Notes: generated by a model from the letters alone, not told the origin. 64,000 nucleotides of DNA from Luoshenia tenuis (GCF_014384745.1 NZ_JACRSO010000001.1:62001-126000), one strand, 5' to 3'; positions 35,152-43,580 are shown, counted from the first letter of the stretch. A program made the numbers and translations.

Positions 35152-35259
35152 ACCACTCTACTCCTTTCAACACATATCTAGTCAGACTATACCACGCCGG
35201 CGAACAAAAGTCGACAGGTTGCGCGGCGCGCGCCTCGCCCGCGGTATATCCATCCAATA

Positions 35260-35288
35260 TTGACAAGTAGCGGATGGCAAGGTATAAT
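35260..35288 (+). promoter_or_regulatory. consensus sigma-A promoter of tRNA-Leu
   Basis: Exact TTGACA (35260-35265) and exact TATAAT (35283-35288) with the ideal 17-base spacer, about 40 bases before the tRNA. It is the best promoter match in the window. Confidence 0.9.
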
Positions 35289-35328
35289 TATATCCGTTCT
35301 TTTGTGGCATTTTTAGCGCAAATATTGC

Positions 35329-35415
35329 GCCGAAGTGGCGAAATCGGCAGACGCACGGGACTTAAAATCCCGAGGTGGAAACACCGTGCGGGTTCAAGTC
35401 CCGCCTTCGGCACCA
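35329..35415 (+). tRNA. tRNA-Leu (anticodon UAA)
   Basis: Class II tRNA of 87 bases including an encoded CCA. The acceptor arm GCCGAAG pairs with CTTCGGC; the anticodon arm CGGGA/TCCCG encloses the loop CTTAAAA with anticodon TAA; a long variable arm follows, then the T arm GCGGG/CCCGC around TTCAAGT. The long variable arm and anticodon define leucine. The AT-rich island begins shortly after it, although I found no repeated copy of the tRNA 3' end to mark an integration event. Confidence 0.97.
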
Positions 35416-35423
35416 ACTGGACA

Positions 35424-35477
35424 GAGGTCGAAATTTGGAACTCAAAAATGAGACATCCAGATTTCGGCCTCTTTTTC
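35424..35477 (+). terminator. terminator after tRNA-Leu
   Basis: Arms GAGGTCGAAATTTGGA and TCCAGATTTCGGCCTC (two G-T pairs), followed by TTTTT. The remaining bases up to 35608 contain no gene that I can support. Confidence 0.85.
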
Positions 35478-35529
35478 TATGCCGAAAACCGAGGATTCAA
35501 GCCACGTTTTCGTGATTGCCCTCTTTTGT

Positions 35530-36790
35530 AGAAATGGGACATCCAAAAGCAAAAATCGAAAAACCGCAATGTAAAAATGAAAAAAGATCAAATCCGAACC
35601 CGGAATTCTCATATGCTTGAGGATTCCTTTTCTTTTATCCAGTAATCCTGCTCTGCCTGTTCCGGAGTTTTATATTGCAGGGTAGAATGAGGACGTTCGG
35701 TATTATAGAAGGCAATAAAACGGGCGATTCCCTTTATCATATCTGTCTCCGACGTATAATGCCTGCGGTATAGTTCTTCTTTTTTGAAAATGGAGAAGAA
35801 CGCTTCGGAGACTGCATTGTCATGGGGGCACGCTGTCCGGGAAAAAGACTGTTCTACCCCAAAATCCTCCAATAGGTGAACGAACGTATGGGACATATAC
35901 TGCGTTCCACGATCACTATGGAACATGAGCTCTGCCTTTGGTTGCCTATCTGCGTAGGCCTGTCTAAAAGTTTTTGTAAGCAGTTGGGTGCTGCTTTTGT
36001 GCGAGATTCGATAGGAAATTACCTTCCGTGAAAACAGGTCTATGATGACGCAGAGATAATAATACTTATCATGGAATTTAAAAACGGTGATATCACTGAC
36101 CCAGACTTGATTCGGCCGTTCGGTTTGGAACTGCTGCTGCAGGAAATTTCTATTCTGTCCTTTCTCCCATTTTTTGTATTCTTTCTTTGCCGTAGTGCTG
36201 ACACTGCTGATTCCCAACTCCTTCATAAGCTGAGAAACATATTTTTTACTGGTTTTGACCCCTTGATTTTGGAGGATAGCGGTGATCTTGCCCGCCCCAT
36301 AGATTTGTCCGCTATCGTCATAAATGCTTTGAATCTGCGTTTTTAACTCCGCCCGCCGCTTAGCCGCAAGTGTGTCGCCTTTCTTATTGCGGAAAATATG
36401 GTTGTAGAAAGTGCCACGTGAGACCTCCAGTGCGTCACACAGGGTATGAACGCTGAATTGCCCGTAAAGCGACTCCATAGCCTTGAGCTTTTCCTGCAAA
36501 GGCGAGGAAACAGTACAACTGACCGTCTTCAAGACCTGAATCATATCCTCTAATTTGCTGATTCTTCTTTTTAAGTATAGGAACTCCTGTGGAGTAACTA
36601 CTGTGCCCGTATCGGTCACAGTTTGTTGGTATTCTTGTATCCAGTGATAGAAAGTGCTGCGGGGAATTTTACTCTCATTGCAAATTGAAATTACTGTTTC
36701 TCCGTCCTGGTAGCGTTTGACGAAGGCTATCTTCTCTTCTTTGGTGAATTTCATGGGGTTACCTCCTCGTGTGTTTTATAGGGACATGGT
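35530..36790 (-). mobile_element. IS3-family insertion sequence, ends unresolved
   Basis: The element is defined by its transposase. I looked for terminal inverted repeats within about 100 bases on each side and found none I would trust, so these borders are approximate. A GGGACAT sequence occurs near both sides, but in the same orientation, so it is not a terminal inverted repeat. Confidence 0.6.
35609..36754 (-). CDS. IS3-family transposase (single-frame OrfAB)
   Basis: 381-residue transposase in which the helix-turn-helix OrfA part (residues 1-90: KIAFVKRYQDGETVISICN, STFYHWIQEYQ) and the integrase OrfB part are one uninterrupted frame, rather than two frames joined by programmed shifting. 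The catalytic triad is the Asp in VWVSDITVF, the Asp in FHSDRGTQYMS and the Glu in DNAVSEAFFSIFKKE. ATG at 36754 follows GAGGAGG. All residues look intact. It lies between tRNA-Leu and the ABC-3C genes and is transcribed opposite to both. Confidence 0.95.
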   Translation of the reverse strand: MKFTKEEKIAFVKRYQDGETVISICNESKIPRSTFYHWIQEYQQTVTDTGTVVTPQEFLYLKRRISKLEDMIQVLKTVSCTVSSPLQEKLKAMESLYGQFSVHTLCDALEVSRGTFYNHIFRNKKGDTLAAKRRAELKTQIQSIYDDSGQIYGAGKITAILQNQGVKTSKKYVSQLMKELGISSVSTTAKKEYKKWEKGQNRNFLQQQFQTERPNQVWVSDITVFKFHDKYYYLCVIIDLFSRKVISYRISHKSSTQLLTKTFRQAYADRQPKAELMFHSDRGTQYMSHTFVHLLEDFGVEQSFSRTACPHDNAVSEAFFSIFKKEELYRRHYTSETDMIKGIARFIAFYNTERPHSTLQYKTPEQAEQDYWIKEKESSSI

Positions 36791-36836
36791 AACACAAGGA
36801 GTGCAGGGATTTGAGATCACACAGCCACTTCGCTAA

Positions 36837-36904
36837 GAAGCAGGTGTAGAGAAATGCTGGCAGACCATGTGCTGTCGGTGTTTCTCTGTACCTGCTTTTT
36901 TCGT
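36837..36904 (+). terminator. orphan hairpin terminator between the IS and the ABC-3C genes
   Basis: Arms AGCAGGTGTAGAGAAA and TTTCTCTGTACCTGCT enclose a 34-base loop that has some internal pairing, followed by TTTTTT on the plus strand. No plus-strand gene feeds it now, so it may be what is left of the unit interrupted by the IS. The rest of 36755-37005 holds no gene. Confidence 0.6.
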
Positions 36905-37005
36905 TGAGAAATTGATTAATTTGTGATATAATTTTAAAAATAAACAAGTTGTAAAAGATGCTTTTAAATTAAATTCGTGCTCCTCGAAATATAGGGGGTA
37001 AAAAT

Positions 37006-38098
37006 ATGAGTTTTGAATGTTTAACTCCGTTCCCTGCACCAGAAAAGGTTATCATTAAAGATGTAGATGGCGACACACGAGTTCCTTACGAACGAGTAAA
37101 AAGTTATGATGATAAGGAATTTGAATTGTTTATACGGGAATGGGTTGTATCGTTAAAAAGTAGATATCAAGTTCGAGGTTTCGGGGGTGCAGGTGATAAA
37201 GGTCGTGATGTTGTAGCCAAAGACGAAGACAATCACTACTCATATTATCAATGTAAGCACTATGATCATCCTTTAACTCCCAGTGATATGTTGCCAGAGT
37301 TCGGCAAGCTGGTTTATTACACATACTCCGGAGAGATTCCTCTCCCGCACGAATACTATATTTTAGCTCCAATGGATATTGGGGCTAAGCTTAATGACTT
37401 AATTGATACCCCATCTAGCATAAACATAATGCTCATTAAAAAATGGGATAGCAATTGTCGTACTAAGATTACCAAAGAGCCAATAGATCTCAGCCCAGAA
37501 TTGAAGTCGTATATCGAAAGTTTCGACTTTAGTATTATAAAAACAAAATCCATGCTGGAAGTAATTGAAGAACATAGATCTACCGCATTTTATGCATTTC
37601 GTTTATGCATTTCGTTTTGGCGGAGGATTAACAGTAACACGAGATAGACATATCACCGTACCCGATGTAATAGAAAAATACGAAACAATATATATCCAAA
37701 AATATCTTTCCGCAGTTTCCGAAAGAGAAAAGGTTTCTATTGATACTGTGTCAGAGTTAGCACAAAAATTCCCAAAATACATGGCGAATTTAAAAGTTCA
37801 GCGAGAGCGCTTTTATTCAGCTGAAAACTTAAAAACATTTGCATCTAAGCATTTATTAACTAATGACTATTTCAAGGACTTGGCTGACGATATTTATTAC
37901 GGAATATATGATTTGCTTGGGAAACTCTATGTTGATGGATACGAGCGTCTAAATGATGTTATGGCACAAGTAGTCCGGATAGATTTAAAACATAATCTTT
38001 TGTCAAAGAATGATTTAGTCCACCCGCAAGACAGGCAGGGAATATGTCATCAGTTAGCTAATGAAAGAAGTGATATCGTATGGGCGAATACAAACTAG
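37006..38098 (+). pseudogene. ABC-3C system effector with an Mrr/PD-(D/E)XK-like nuclease domain, frameshifted by a 13-bp tandem duplication
   Basis: Two overlapping frames, 37006-37647 and 37565-38098, form one gene. The first encodes a restriction-endonuclease-like domain: GDKGRDVVAKD (Asp at about residue 68) followed by YYQCKHY (Gln82-x-Lys84), the D...QxK pattern of Mrr-type nucleases. At 37589-37614 the 13-base unit TTTATGCATTTCG occurs twice in tandem. Removing one copy gives the continuous reading TAFYAFRFGGGLTVTR and an open protein of 359 residues through to 38098. As sequenced, translation stops at 37647 after 213 residues and the helical C-terminal domain shared by ABC-3C partners is lost. 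The 3' end overlaps the next gene by 19 bases. The whole gene is AT-rich, unlike its flanks. Confidence 0.85.
37589..37614 (+). repeat. perfect 13-bp tandem duplication that breaks the effector frame
   Basis: Two exact adjacent copies of TTTATGCATTTCG (37589-37601 and 37602-37614). Thirteen is not a multiple of three, so the second copy shifts the frame; loss of one copy restores it exactly. Confidence 0.97.
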
Positions 38099-38400
38099 AG
38101 CATATTTCCGACCTGATTTTTGAACACATGGTTGTTGGAATGATTTTTTTCACGCACCCAAATACATTGACCCTCGATACTATTGAGCAAATTTGTAAGC
38201 AAGAGAAAATTTCAAAGTTGTCACCACTTGTCGCAACTGCAGACCTAGTGTCTCATGGTATTATTTCTGCTCATATTGATGACAAACAAAATGTGTGTTA
38301 CGAGATCACAAAATTCGGACGATACTTTTTTAACACAGTTTGTCAGACAAATATATATGCACGAGAACTGTGTGAGAAAGTACGAGGGTATTTGCTATGA
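38080..38400 (+). CDS. ABC-3C system middle component
   Basis: Small protein of 106 residues between effector and ATPase genes, the position and size of the middle component of ABC-three-component systems. The sequence looks like a winged helix: LDTIEQICKQEKISKLSPL then a wing-like DDKQNVCYEITKFGRYFF. ATG at 38080 overlaps the effector 3' end by 19 bases, and its stop overlaps the ATPase start by four (ATGA), so the three genes are translationally coupled. In these systems the middle component is proposed to link the SMC-like ATPase to the effector. Assignment rests on context and shape, not on a strong motif. Confidence 0.7.
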   Translation: MGEYKLEHISDLIFEHMVVGMIFFTHPNTLTLDTIEQICKQEKISKLSPLVATADLVSHGIISAHIDDKQNVCYEITKFGRYFFNTVCQTNIYARELCEKVRGYLL

Positions 38401-40184
38401 GAAGAATGATACTTACAAAACTAACTCTCTCAGGAGTTGGAAAAAAAGATGCAGTCTTGACCTTCGAAAGAGGTCTAAATGTAATTACTGGTGATTCCGA
38501 CACAGGTAAAACATTTGCCTTTCAATGTATCAATTATATACTAGGTGGTGAAAATCCCCCCAAGAATATTACTGAAGCCAAAGATTATAATGCGATTACC
38601 TTGGAGTTCACTATCAATGATGAATTATACAGAATTGAAAGAACGATTGGTTCAAGTAAAGTTTGCATTGTGCACAATGGCGAACACCTAATAATGCCTT
38701 ATAAGCATGACCCCGCAAACACTAAGAACCTTTCTAGGTATCTACTGCAATTGTTACAAGGTCATTCTGAGAATGCTTACTTGAAAAAGAATAAGCAGAA
38801 CCAAAAGCGTACACTTTCGTTTCGCGATATAGTTCATTTAATAACAGTTGATGAAACAGATATTATTGCAGAGGGGTCATCGTTTCAGTCGATTCAATAC
38901 ACAGAAAAAACCGCCAGAAAATCTGTTCTCAAATATATAATAACCGGCTCAGATGATCAAAACATTGAGGAAATTGATGATGTAGAAAACGAAAACATTC
39001 AGCGAGCAGGTGTTGTACAGTTCCTTGTAAAGAAAAAAGATATATTAAAAAGAAAAATTACAGCAATTAAAGAAGACTCGAACTATCAACTATATACTAA
39101 AGCTGAAACAACGCAGTTGATGGTTGAGGAGATAAGTCAACTGAGAAATAGTATGTCTTTTTTAAGTGCACAGATAACTCAAAATCAAACTAAAGTTGAT
39201 GAATTAAAAAAGCTGTGCTTCGAAGATGATGCCAAAATTGCCGAATTTGAAATACTAAAACAACATTATGCGGAAGAACTGAAACGAAACGGTATGGTTT
39301 CAACATATACTGATTTCCTTGAGCAGCTTCCGCACTTGGACTGTCCAGTTTGTCACCAGCTAATTACAGCAGGTGTAATAGACTCAGATAGTAGTAAAGC
39401 TCTATTTGAATATTTTAAAGATCATGCTGTTCAACTAAAAAGTAAAATTCAAGATCTAACATACTCCATAAATGACATCAAAGAGCGACTTGAAAGCAAC
39501 AAAGAGTCAATCAGACGCTTACTAGAAGAAAACAAGCAATTATCGGAGACGATTGCTGAAAAACAAGCATCATTGTCCAAGCTTAACAGGAATATTGCAA
39601 CAATTAGACAACTCGATGCAATGAAAAAATCCCTTGAAATTTATCAGCAAGATTTATCTTCCGTTGAACTTGATATTATTGCGTATAGCGAAAAAGTCAG
39701 GAAATCAAAGGAATCCAAGAACAAGTCTGTTTCACCTCTTTATGACGATTATTGCAGTGAAATTGAAAGCGTTTTAAAGAAGTGGGGATTTCCGGAAAAT
39801 GTAGATGTGACTTTTGATGCTGAAACGCTGGATCTATCGATTGATGGAAAAGCTCGCTCTGACTGGGGAAAAGGCTATCGAGCATTCATTCTATCTGCCA
39901 TGGTCATCGGCTTAATGCGCTATTGCTTTAAGAACAATCGCCTACATCCCGGATTTGTTATACTAGATTCACCGCTTGTCTCTTTAAAGGAGCGCAAGAA
40001 GGATGAAAGTGGTGAATGGATTGATGACTATATGGAAAAGAAAATGGTTGAAGATATTTTGGAAGAAGATTGCCTGCATCAAGTCATTATATTTGAGAAT
40101 AAAGATATCAAATATGGCTATCAATATAACTATGTAGAATTCAACCACGAAGGTAATGCTCACAAAGGCTTTATTCCTTCGTAA
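38397..40184 (+). CDS. ABC-3C system SMC/Rad50-like ATPase (DUF3732 type)
   Basis: 595-residue ABC ATPase with Rad50-like architecture. Walker A is GDSDTGKT at residues 32-39. A long coiled coil (about residues 175-460) is split by a zinc-hook-like LDCPVCHQL (Cys 316 and 319). The C-terminal half-domain has the segment SDWGKGYRAFILSAMVIGL and Walker B HPGFVILDSPL followed by an acidic DDYMEKKMVEDI stretch. This layout matches the DUF3732 group of ABC-3C ATPases. It is the last gene of the system, closed by a hairpin at 40258. All key motifs are intact even though the effector is broken. A general DNA-repair Rad50 homologue is less likely because of its partners. Confidence 0.85.
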   Translation: MRRMILTKLTLSGVGKKDAVLTFERGLNVITGDSDTGKTFAFQCINYILGGENPPKNITEAKDYNAITLEFTINDELYRIERTIGSSKVCIVHNGEHLIMPYKHDPANTKNLSRYLLQLLQGHSENAYLKKNKQNQKRTLSFRDIVHLITVDETDIIAEGSSFQSIQYTEKTARKSVLKYIITGSDDQNIEEIDDVENENIQRAGVVQFLVKKKDILKRKITAIKEDSNYQLYTKAETTQLMVEEISQLRNSMSFLSAQITQNQTKVDELKKLCFEDDAKIAEFEILKQHYAEELKRNGMVSTYTDFLEQLPHLDCPVCHQLITAGVIDSDSSKALFEYFKDHAVQLKSKIQDLTYSINDIKERLESNKESIRRLLEENKQLSETIAEKQASLSKLNRNIATIRQLDAMKKSLEIYQQDLSSVELDIIAYSEKVRKSKESKNKSVSPLYDDYCSEIESVLKKWGFPENVDVTFDAETLDLSIDGKARSDWGKGYRAFILSAMVIGLMRYCFKNNRLHPGFVILDSPLVSLKERKKDESGEWIDDYMEKKMVEDILEEDCLHQVIIFENKDIKYGYQYNYVEFNHEGNAHKGFIPS

Positions 40185-40257
40185 TAAAGCAGAGTAATGT
40201 TTATATCTTCTTTAAGAGAACAATACATATATCTCTACCACCCAAAAATCTTAATAC

Positions 40258-40304
40258 CAAAAGGAAAGCTATCTATATTTAAATTAGAAACTTTCCTTTT
40301 TGGG
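40258..40304 (+). terminator. terminator after the ABC-3C operon
   Basis: Arms CCAAAAGGAAAG and CTTTCCTTTTTGG with a loop of about 22 bases, about 75 bases after the ATPase stop. Confidence 0.7.
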
Positions 40305-40334
40305 GTATCTTTTTTGTAGCGCAAACCCACAAGG

Positions 40335-40368
40335 AAAGATCGTATACTAAAGGTATACGGTCTTTTTT
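40335..40368 (+). terminator. second hairpin terminator beyond the ABC-3C operon
   Basis: Arms AAAGATCGTATAC and GTATACGGTCTTT with a five-base loop, then a T-run on the plus strand. It sits against the 3' end of the convergent gene at 40368 and may also help to end that transcript. Confidence 0.75.
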
Positions 40369-40754
40369 CAACTGCGTGGCAGCGATTTAATCTTTTCCAT
40401 AAACTCCATTAAGTTGGTTTGTATTTTCAAATGTGATTTAATATCAGGATACAGATTTAATCCAATTTGAATCTTGCGCGTCAAAGAATAGATTGGGTCA
40501 GAAAGCCAAAAGTTGTTAAAATGTTCATTATATTCCATTTCGCCTTTACATTGAAAATGTGTTTTTAGAAGTATATCTACAAGTTCTAAGCAATAGTTTT
40601 TGGGAATGCTAAGAAACTTGTTTACAATAATTATATAAGCAACCAGAAAAAAATTCGCTCCATTAGAATATTTGTTTTTTTTAGCAAATTTATTAGCATG
40701 ATAGTACATATAAGCTGCTAAATCAAAATTTGTTTCAATTGCCTTTGGCTTCAT
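40368..40754 (-). CDS. hypothetical protein, AT-rich
   Basis: 128 residues, not recognised. It is mainly helical and Lys/Asn/Tyr-rich (AAYMYYHANKFAKKNKYSNG), with a moderately hydrophobic stretch FFLVAYIIIVNKFL that could be a buried helix rather than a membrane span. ATG at 40754 follows AAAGGAAC. Codon and base use match the AT-rich ABC-3C genes next to it, not the GC-richer chromosome to the right, so it was probably acquired with that island. A role in the ABC-3C system cannot be claimed because it is convergent with it. Confidence 0.6.
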   Translation of the reverse strand: MKPKAIETNFDLAAYMYYHANKFAKKNKYSNGANFFLVAYIIIVNKFLSIPKNYCLELVDILLKTHFQCKGEMEYNEHFNNFWLSDPIYSLTRKIQIGLNLYPDIKSHLKIQTNLMEFMEKIKSLPRS

Positions 40755-40926
40755 AACAATACTGTTCCTTTCTATAATCTTTCTCTCATATACAATATAT
40801 TATTTCATAAGACTATTTATCTAGCAAGTCTTAGCAGTATCCTCACAACGGCATAAGGTAACCTTGTGATATCTTCCGAATATTGTTCCTCACATTAATA
40901 TTCCTTTCAGGTAATACACATAAAAA

Positions 40927-40952
40927 TCCCCGCACAGCTACTGTGCGGGGAT
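40927..40952 (-). terminator. terminator after the sodium symporter gene
   Basis: Perfect arms TCCCCGCACAG and CTGTGCGGGGA with a short loop; on the minus strand it is followed by TTTTTA. Confidence 0.88.
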
Positions 40953-40965
40953 CAAGCTTTTCGCC

Positions 40966-42318
40966 TTAAATCTTCCAGATGCCTAGACCGTCCAGAACTG
41001 AACTGATGAGGATCAGCACGATAAAGATCGGCGCGATGTATTTGATGATGACATTAAACACCTTTTCACGCGCAAAGCGGGAGGAGATCTTCACCTCGTC
41101 GCTGATCACCTTGGTGCCGATGACCCAGCCTACGAACACACAGGTCAGCAGCGCCACGATCGGCATGATGACCGAGTTGCTCATAAAATCCATGAAGGAG
41201 AGGAAATCCATATTCAAGATCTTAAAATTGCTCCAGACCCCGTTACCCAGCGAAGAAGGGATGCCCAGCAGGATGGCGAATACCGCCACCGACAGCGTGG
41301 CCCGCACACGGGACCATTTGAATTTATCCTGAAGGGTTGCCACCACCGCTTCCATCAGCGAAATAGCCGAGGTGAGCGCCGCGAAGAACACCAGCAGGAA
41401 AAACGCCATGCCGATAACCGTTCCCAGCCCCATCTGCTCAAAGACCTTGGGCAGGGTCACGAACATCAATCCAGGCCCGGCGTTGATGGCCGCCTGGTCT
41501 CCGCCAGAGAATGCGAATACCGCAGGGATGACCATGAAGCCTGCCAGGATTGCGATGCCCGTATCGAACCACTCGATGTGAGAAACAGATTTTTCCAGGT
41601 CATCCTCCTTACGCAGGTATGAGCCGTATGTGATCATGATACCCATGGCCAGAGACATGGAATAGAACATCTGCCCCATCGCCGCCAGGATGGTTTGCCC
41701 GGAAAAGCGCGAGAAATCCGGCAGCAAAAAGTATTTTACGCCCTCCATCGCCCCCGGCAGGGTAATCGAATAAACCGCTACGCCGATGGAAAGCACGATC
41801 AGCACAGGCATCAGAATCTTGCTGGCCTTTTCGATGCCGTTTTTCACACCGCCCAACACCACAGCCGTGGTGATGCCGATAAAGATAACCAACCAGATCA
41901 GCGGCTGCCAGGATTCACCGATAAAGCTGTTAAAAAAGTTCTCCCCCGCCATAAGCGCGTGATTACCGGTGGCATACAGGGTAAAGTACTTCATGACCCA
42001 GCCGCCGATCACGCTGTAATACGGCAGGATGATGGCCGCCACACAAGAGGCCAGTACGCCGATAAAGGTGTACTTTTTATTCAGCTTGCTAAACGCGCCG
42101 ATGGGGCTTAGCCCCGTTTTGCGGCCGATGCCCACTTCGGCCACCATGATGGCAAAGCCGAAGGTCACCACCAGGATGATGTAGATCAGCAAAAAGACGC
42201 CCCCGCCGTATTTTGCCGCCAGATAGGGAAAGCGCCAGATATTCCCTAACCCAACGGCCGAGCCAGCCGCCGCCAGCACAAAGCCCAGCTTACCGGAAAA
42301 CTTACTTCGTTTCTCCAT
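40966..42318 (-). CDS. sodium-dependent transporter, NSS/SNF family
   Basis: Neurotransmitter:sodium symporter family protein, about 450 residues with 11-12 hydrophobic helices; relatives such as LeuT, TnaT and MhsT take up amino acids with sodium. The first-helix signature is FVLAAAGSAVGLGNIWRFPY, with the unwound sodium and substrate region. The frame opens at 42354, but ATG at 42318 (EKRSKFSGK) follows GAGAGGGAG and gives the usual short basic N terminus. Substrate specificity is not visible. It is a single-gene unit ended by the hairpin at 40927. Confidence 0.94.
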   Translation of the reverse strand: MEKRSKFSGKLGFVLAAAGSAVGLGNIWRFPYLAAKYGGGVFLLIYIILVVTFGFAIMVAEVGIGRKTGLSPIGAFSKLNKKYTFIGVLASCVAAIILPYYSVIGGWVMKYFTLYATGNHALMAGENFFNSFIGESWQPLIWLVIFIGITTAVVLGGVKNGIEKASKILMPVLIVLSIGVAVYSITLPGAMEGVKYFLLPDFSRFSGQTILAAMGQMFYSMSLAMGIMITYGSYLRKEDDLEKSVSHIEWFDTGIAILAGFMVIPAVFAFSGGDQAAINAGPGLMFVTLPKVFEQMGLGTVIGMAFFLLVFFAALTSAISLMEAVVATLQDKFKWSRVRATLSVAVFAILLGIPSSLGNGVWSNFKILNMDFLSFMDFMSNSVIMPIVALLTCVFVGWVIGTKVISDEVKISSRFAREKVFNVIIKYIAPIFIVLILISSVLDGLGIWKI

Positions 42319-42379
42319 TTTGTCTCCCTCTCTTTTATATTTAGTCTGGTCCATTTTAACTCCGTTTATCCCGTACGTA

Positions 42380-42700
42380 TCAAGCTAAAAGCGCCATCAC
42401 CTGCTCTACGACAAAGACCACCGCTGTGGCCCCCAGCGCAACGGGCAGCAGCCCCAGCTTGCGGTAGGCCAACACCAGCGCCGCGGCCACTCCGCAAAGC
42501 GCAGAAGTCAGGTTCGCCGTCGAATAAAGCACCTCGGGGAATACCATGGCGGCCAGTACGCCATAGGGCATATATGTCAAAAACGACTGGACGTAGACGT
42601 TTTCGATCCTTCTTTTAAAAACCGCCAGCGGAATAACGCGGGGGATATAGGTCACTACCGCCATTACGGCGATCACCCATAAAATGCGATTATAGTCCAT
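42380..42700 (-). CDS. azlD: branched-chain amino acid exporter small subunit AzlD
   Basis: Small membrane subunit, 106 residues with three to four helices (YNRILWVIAVMAVVTYIPRV, SFLTYMPYGVLAAMVFPE, VALGATAVVFVVEQVMALL), typical of AzlD/YgaH. With AzlC it forms an exporter of branched-chain amino acids or analogues. ATG at 42700 lies within the azlC 3' end (11-base overlap) behind AAGAGGGGGAC, so the two are translationally coupled. The longer frame from 42802 is only read-through of azlC in another frame. Confidence 0.9.
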   Translation of the reverse strand: MDYNRILWVIAVMAVVTYIPRVIPLAVFKRRIENVYVQSFLTYMPYGVLAAMVFPEVLYSTANLTSALCGVAAALVLAYRKLGLLPVALGATAVVFVVEQVMALLA

Positions 42701-43427
42701 GCTTGTCCCCCTCTTTTTTGACTTTGATGGGGAACAGCAGCGCGCCCGCGGCCGATGCCGCCACGCCACAGATGATAATAGCCCAACCACTGCCCATGGC
42801 ATTTAAAAACGGTACCCATTTGAACAGACAGCTTAAGCCCACCGCCAGCGCTACCACGATAGCTACCGGCCGCATCTCCCGCGCCGGCGGGATGATGATA
42901 GCGATAAACATGGCGTAGATCGCAATACCCAGCGCGCTGCGTATCGCAAACGGCAAAAGCGAGCTGGCCATAGCGCCAATGCAGGTGCCCAATATCCAGC
43001 CGGAGTAAGCGCATAAGATCAACCCCAGCATGTACCGGAAGTTGAGCGCCCGGTTTTGCTGCATCGATACCGCAAAAATCTCATCCGTATTGCCAAAGGC
43101 GATGATGACCCGTTTCCAAAGCGGCATCCCTGGTTCAATGCGCTGCGACAGCGAAAGCGACATGAGTAGGTACCGCAGATTGACGATCAGCATGGTAAAG
43201 GCAACTTCCAGCAGCGTAGCAGTGGTAAAGATCATACCCATGCCCACAAACTGGCCCGTGCCGGTAAAATTGGTCAACGAAATCACGATGGGCGCCCATA
43301 GCGGCAGCCCTTTTTCGATGGCCAGCATCCCAAAGGCAAAGGCTACTGAAACATAACCAAATGCGATGGGCAAACCATCTTTTACGCCCTTTGCCAGCGT
43401 CAACTCTTCCCCCAGCCGCTCGGTCAT
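42690..43427 (-). CDS. azlC: branched-chain amino acid exporter large subunit AzlC
   Basis: AzlC/YgaZ-family membrane protein, about 245 residues. It has the signature GVKDGLPIAFGYVSVAFAFG near the N terminus and FTGTGQFVGMG in the first membrane repeat, then further hydrophobic helices (IRSALGIAIYAMFIAIIIPP). ATG at 43427 follows GGGAAGGGATC; an in-frame upstream start at 43460 is less likely. It is the first gene of the azlCD pair. Confidence 0.92.
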   Translation of the reverse strand: MTERLGEELTLAKGVKDGLPIAFGYVSVAFAFGMLAIEKGLPLWAPIVISLTNFTGTGQFVGMGMIFTTATLLEVAFTMLIVNLRYLLMSLSLSQRIEPGMPLWKRVIIAFGNTDEIFAVSMQQNRALNFRYMLGLILCAYSGWILGTCIGAMASSLLPFAIRSALGIAIYAMFIAIIIPPAREMRPVAIVVALAVGLSCLFKWVPFLNAMGSGWAIIICGVAASAAGALLFPIKVKKEGDKHGL

Positions 43428-43498
43428 ATGCTGATCCCTTCCCCGTCGTTCATCTGCCACGTTAAAACGGGCTACGCAAAAATAAGTTTAACATTCAA

Positions 43499-43528
43499 GG
43501 GCGGATAATTCAACCGATTATCCGCCCA
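43499..43528. terminator. inverted repeat between azlC and the isochorismatase-family gene
   Basis: Arms GGGCGGATAA and TTATCCGCCC with a nine-base loop. The minus-strand tail is not a clear T-run, so this is only a possible terminator for the gene at 43581. Confidence 0.5.
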
Positions 43529-43580
43529 TTTTGATTAATTATTCAACTTATACATTTTTGCCGCAACACGCCACACAAAT

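Noticed and set aside
35274..35531. Frame across tRNA-Leu and its terminator
   Set aside because: Overlaps a certain tRNA gene; the protein reading is meaningless.
35530..36790. Terminal inverted repeats of the IS3-family element
   Set aside because: The only shared sequence near both sides (GGGACAT) is in direct, not inverted, orientation; ends left undefined.
35329..40960. Attachment-site repeats of an integrative element using tRNA-Leu
   Set aside because: I searched the island by eye for a second copy of the tRNA 3' end and for an integrase gene and found neither.
42380..42802. Longer azlD start at 42802
   Set aside because: The first 34 residues are azlC DNA in another frame; ATG at 42700 has the ribosome site and the family N terminus.
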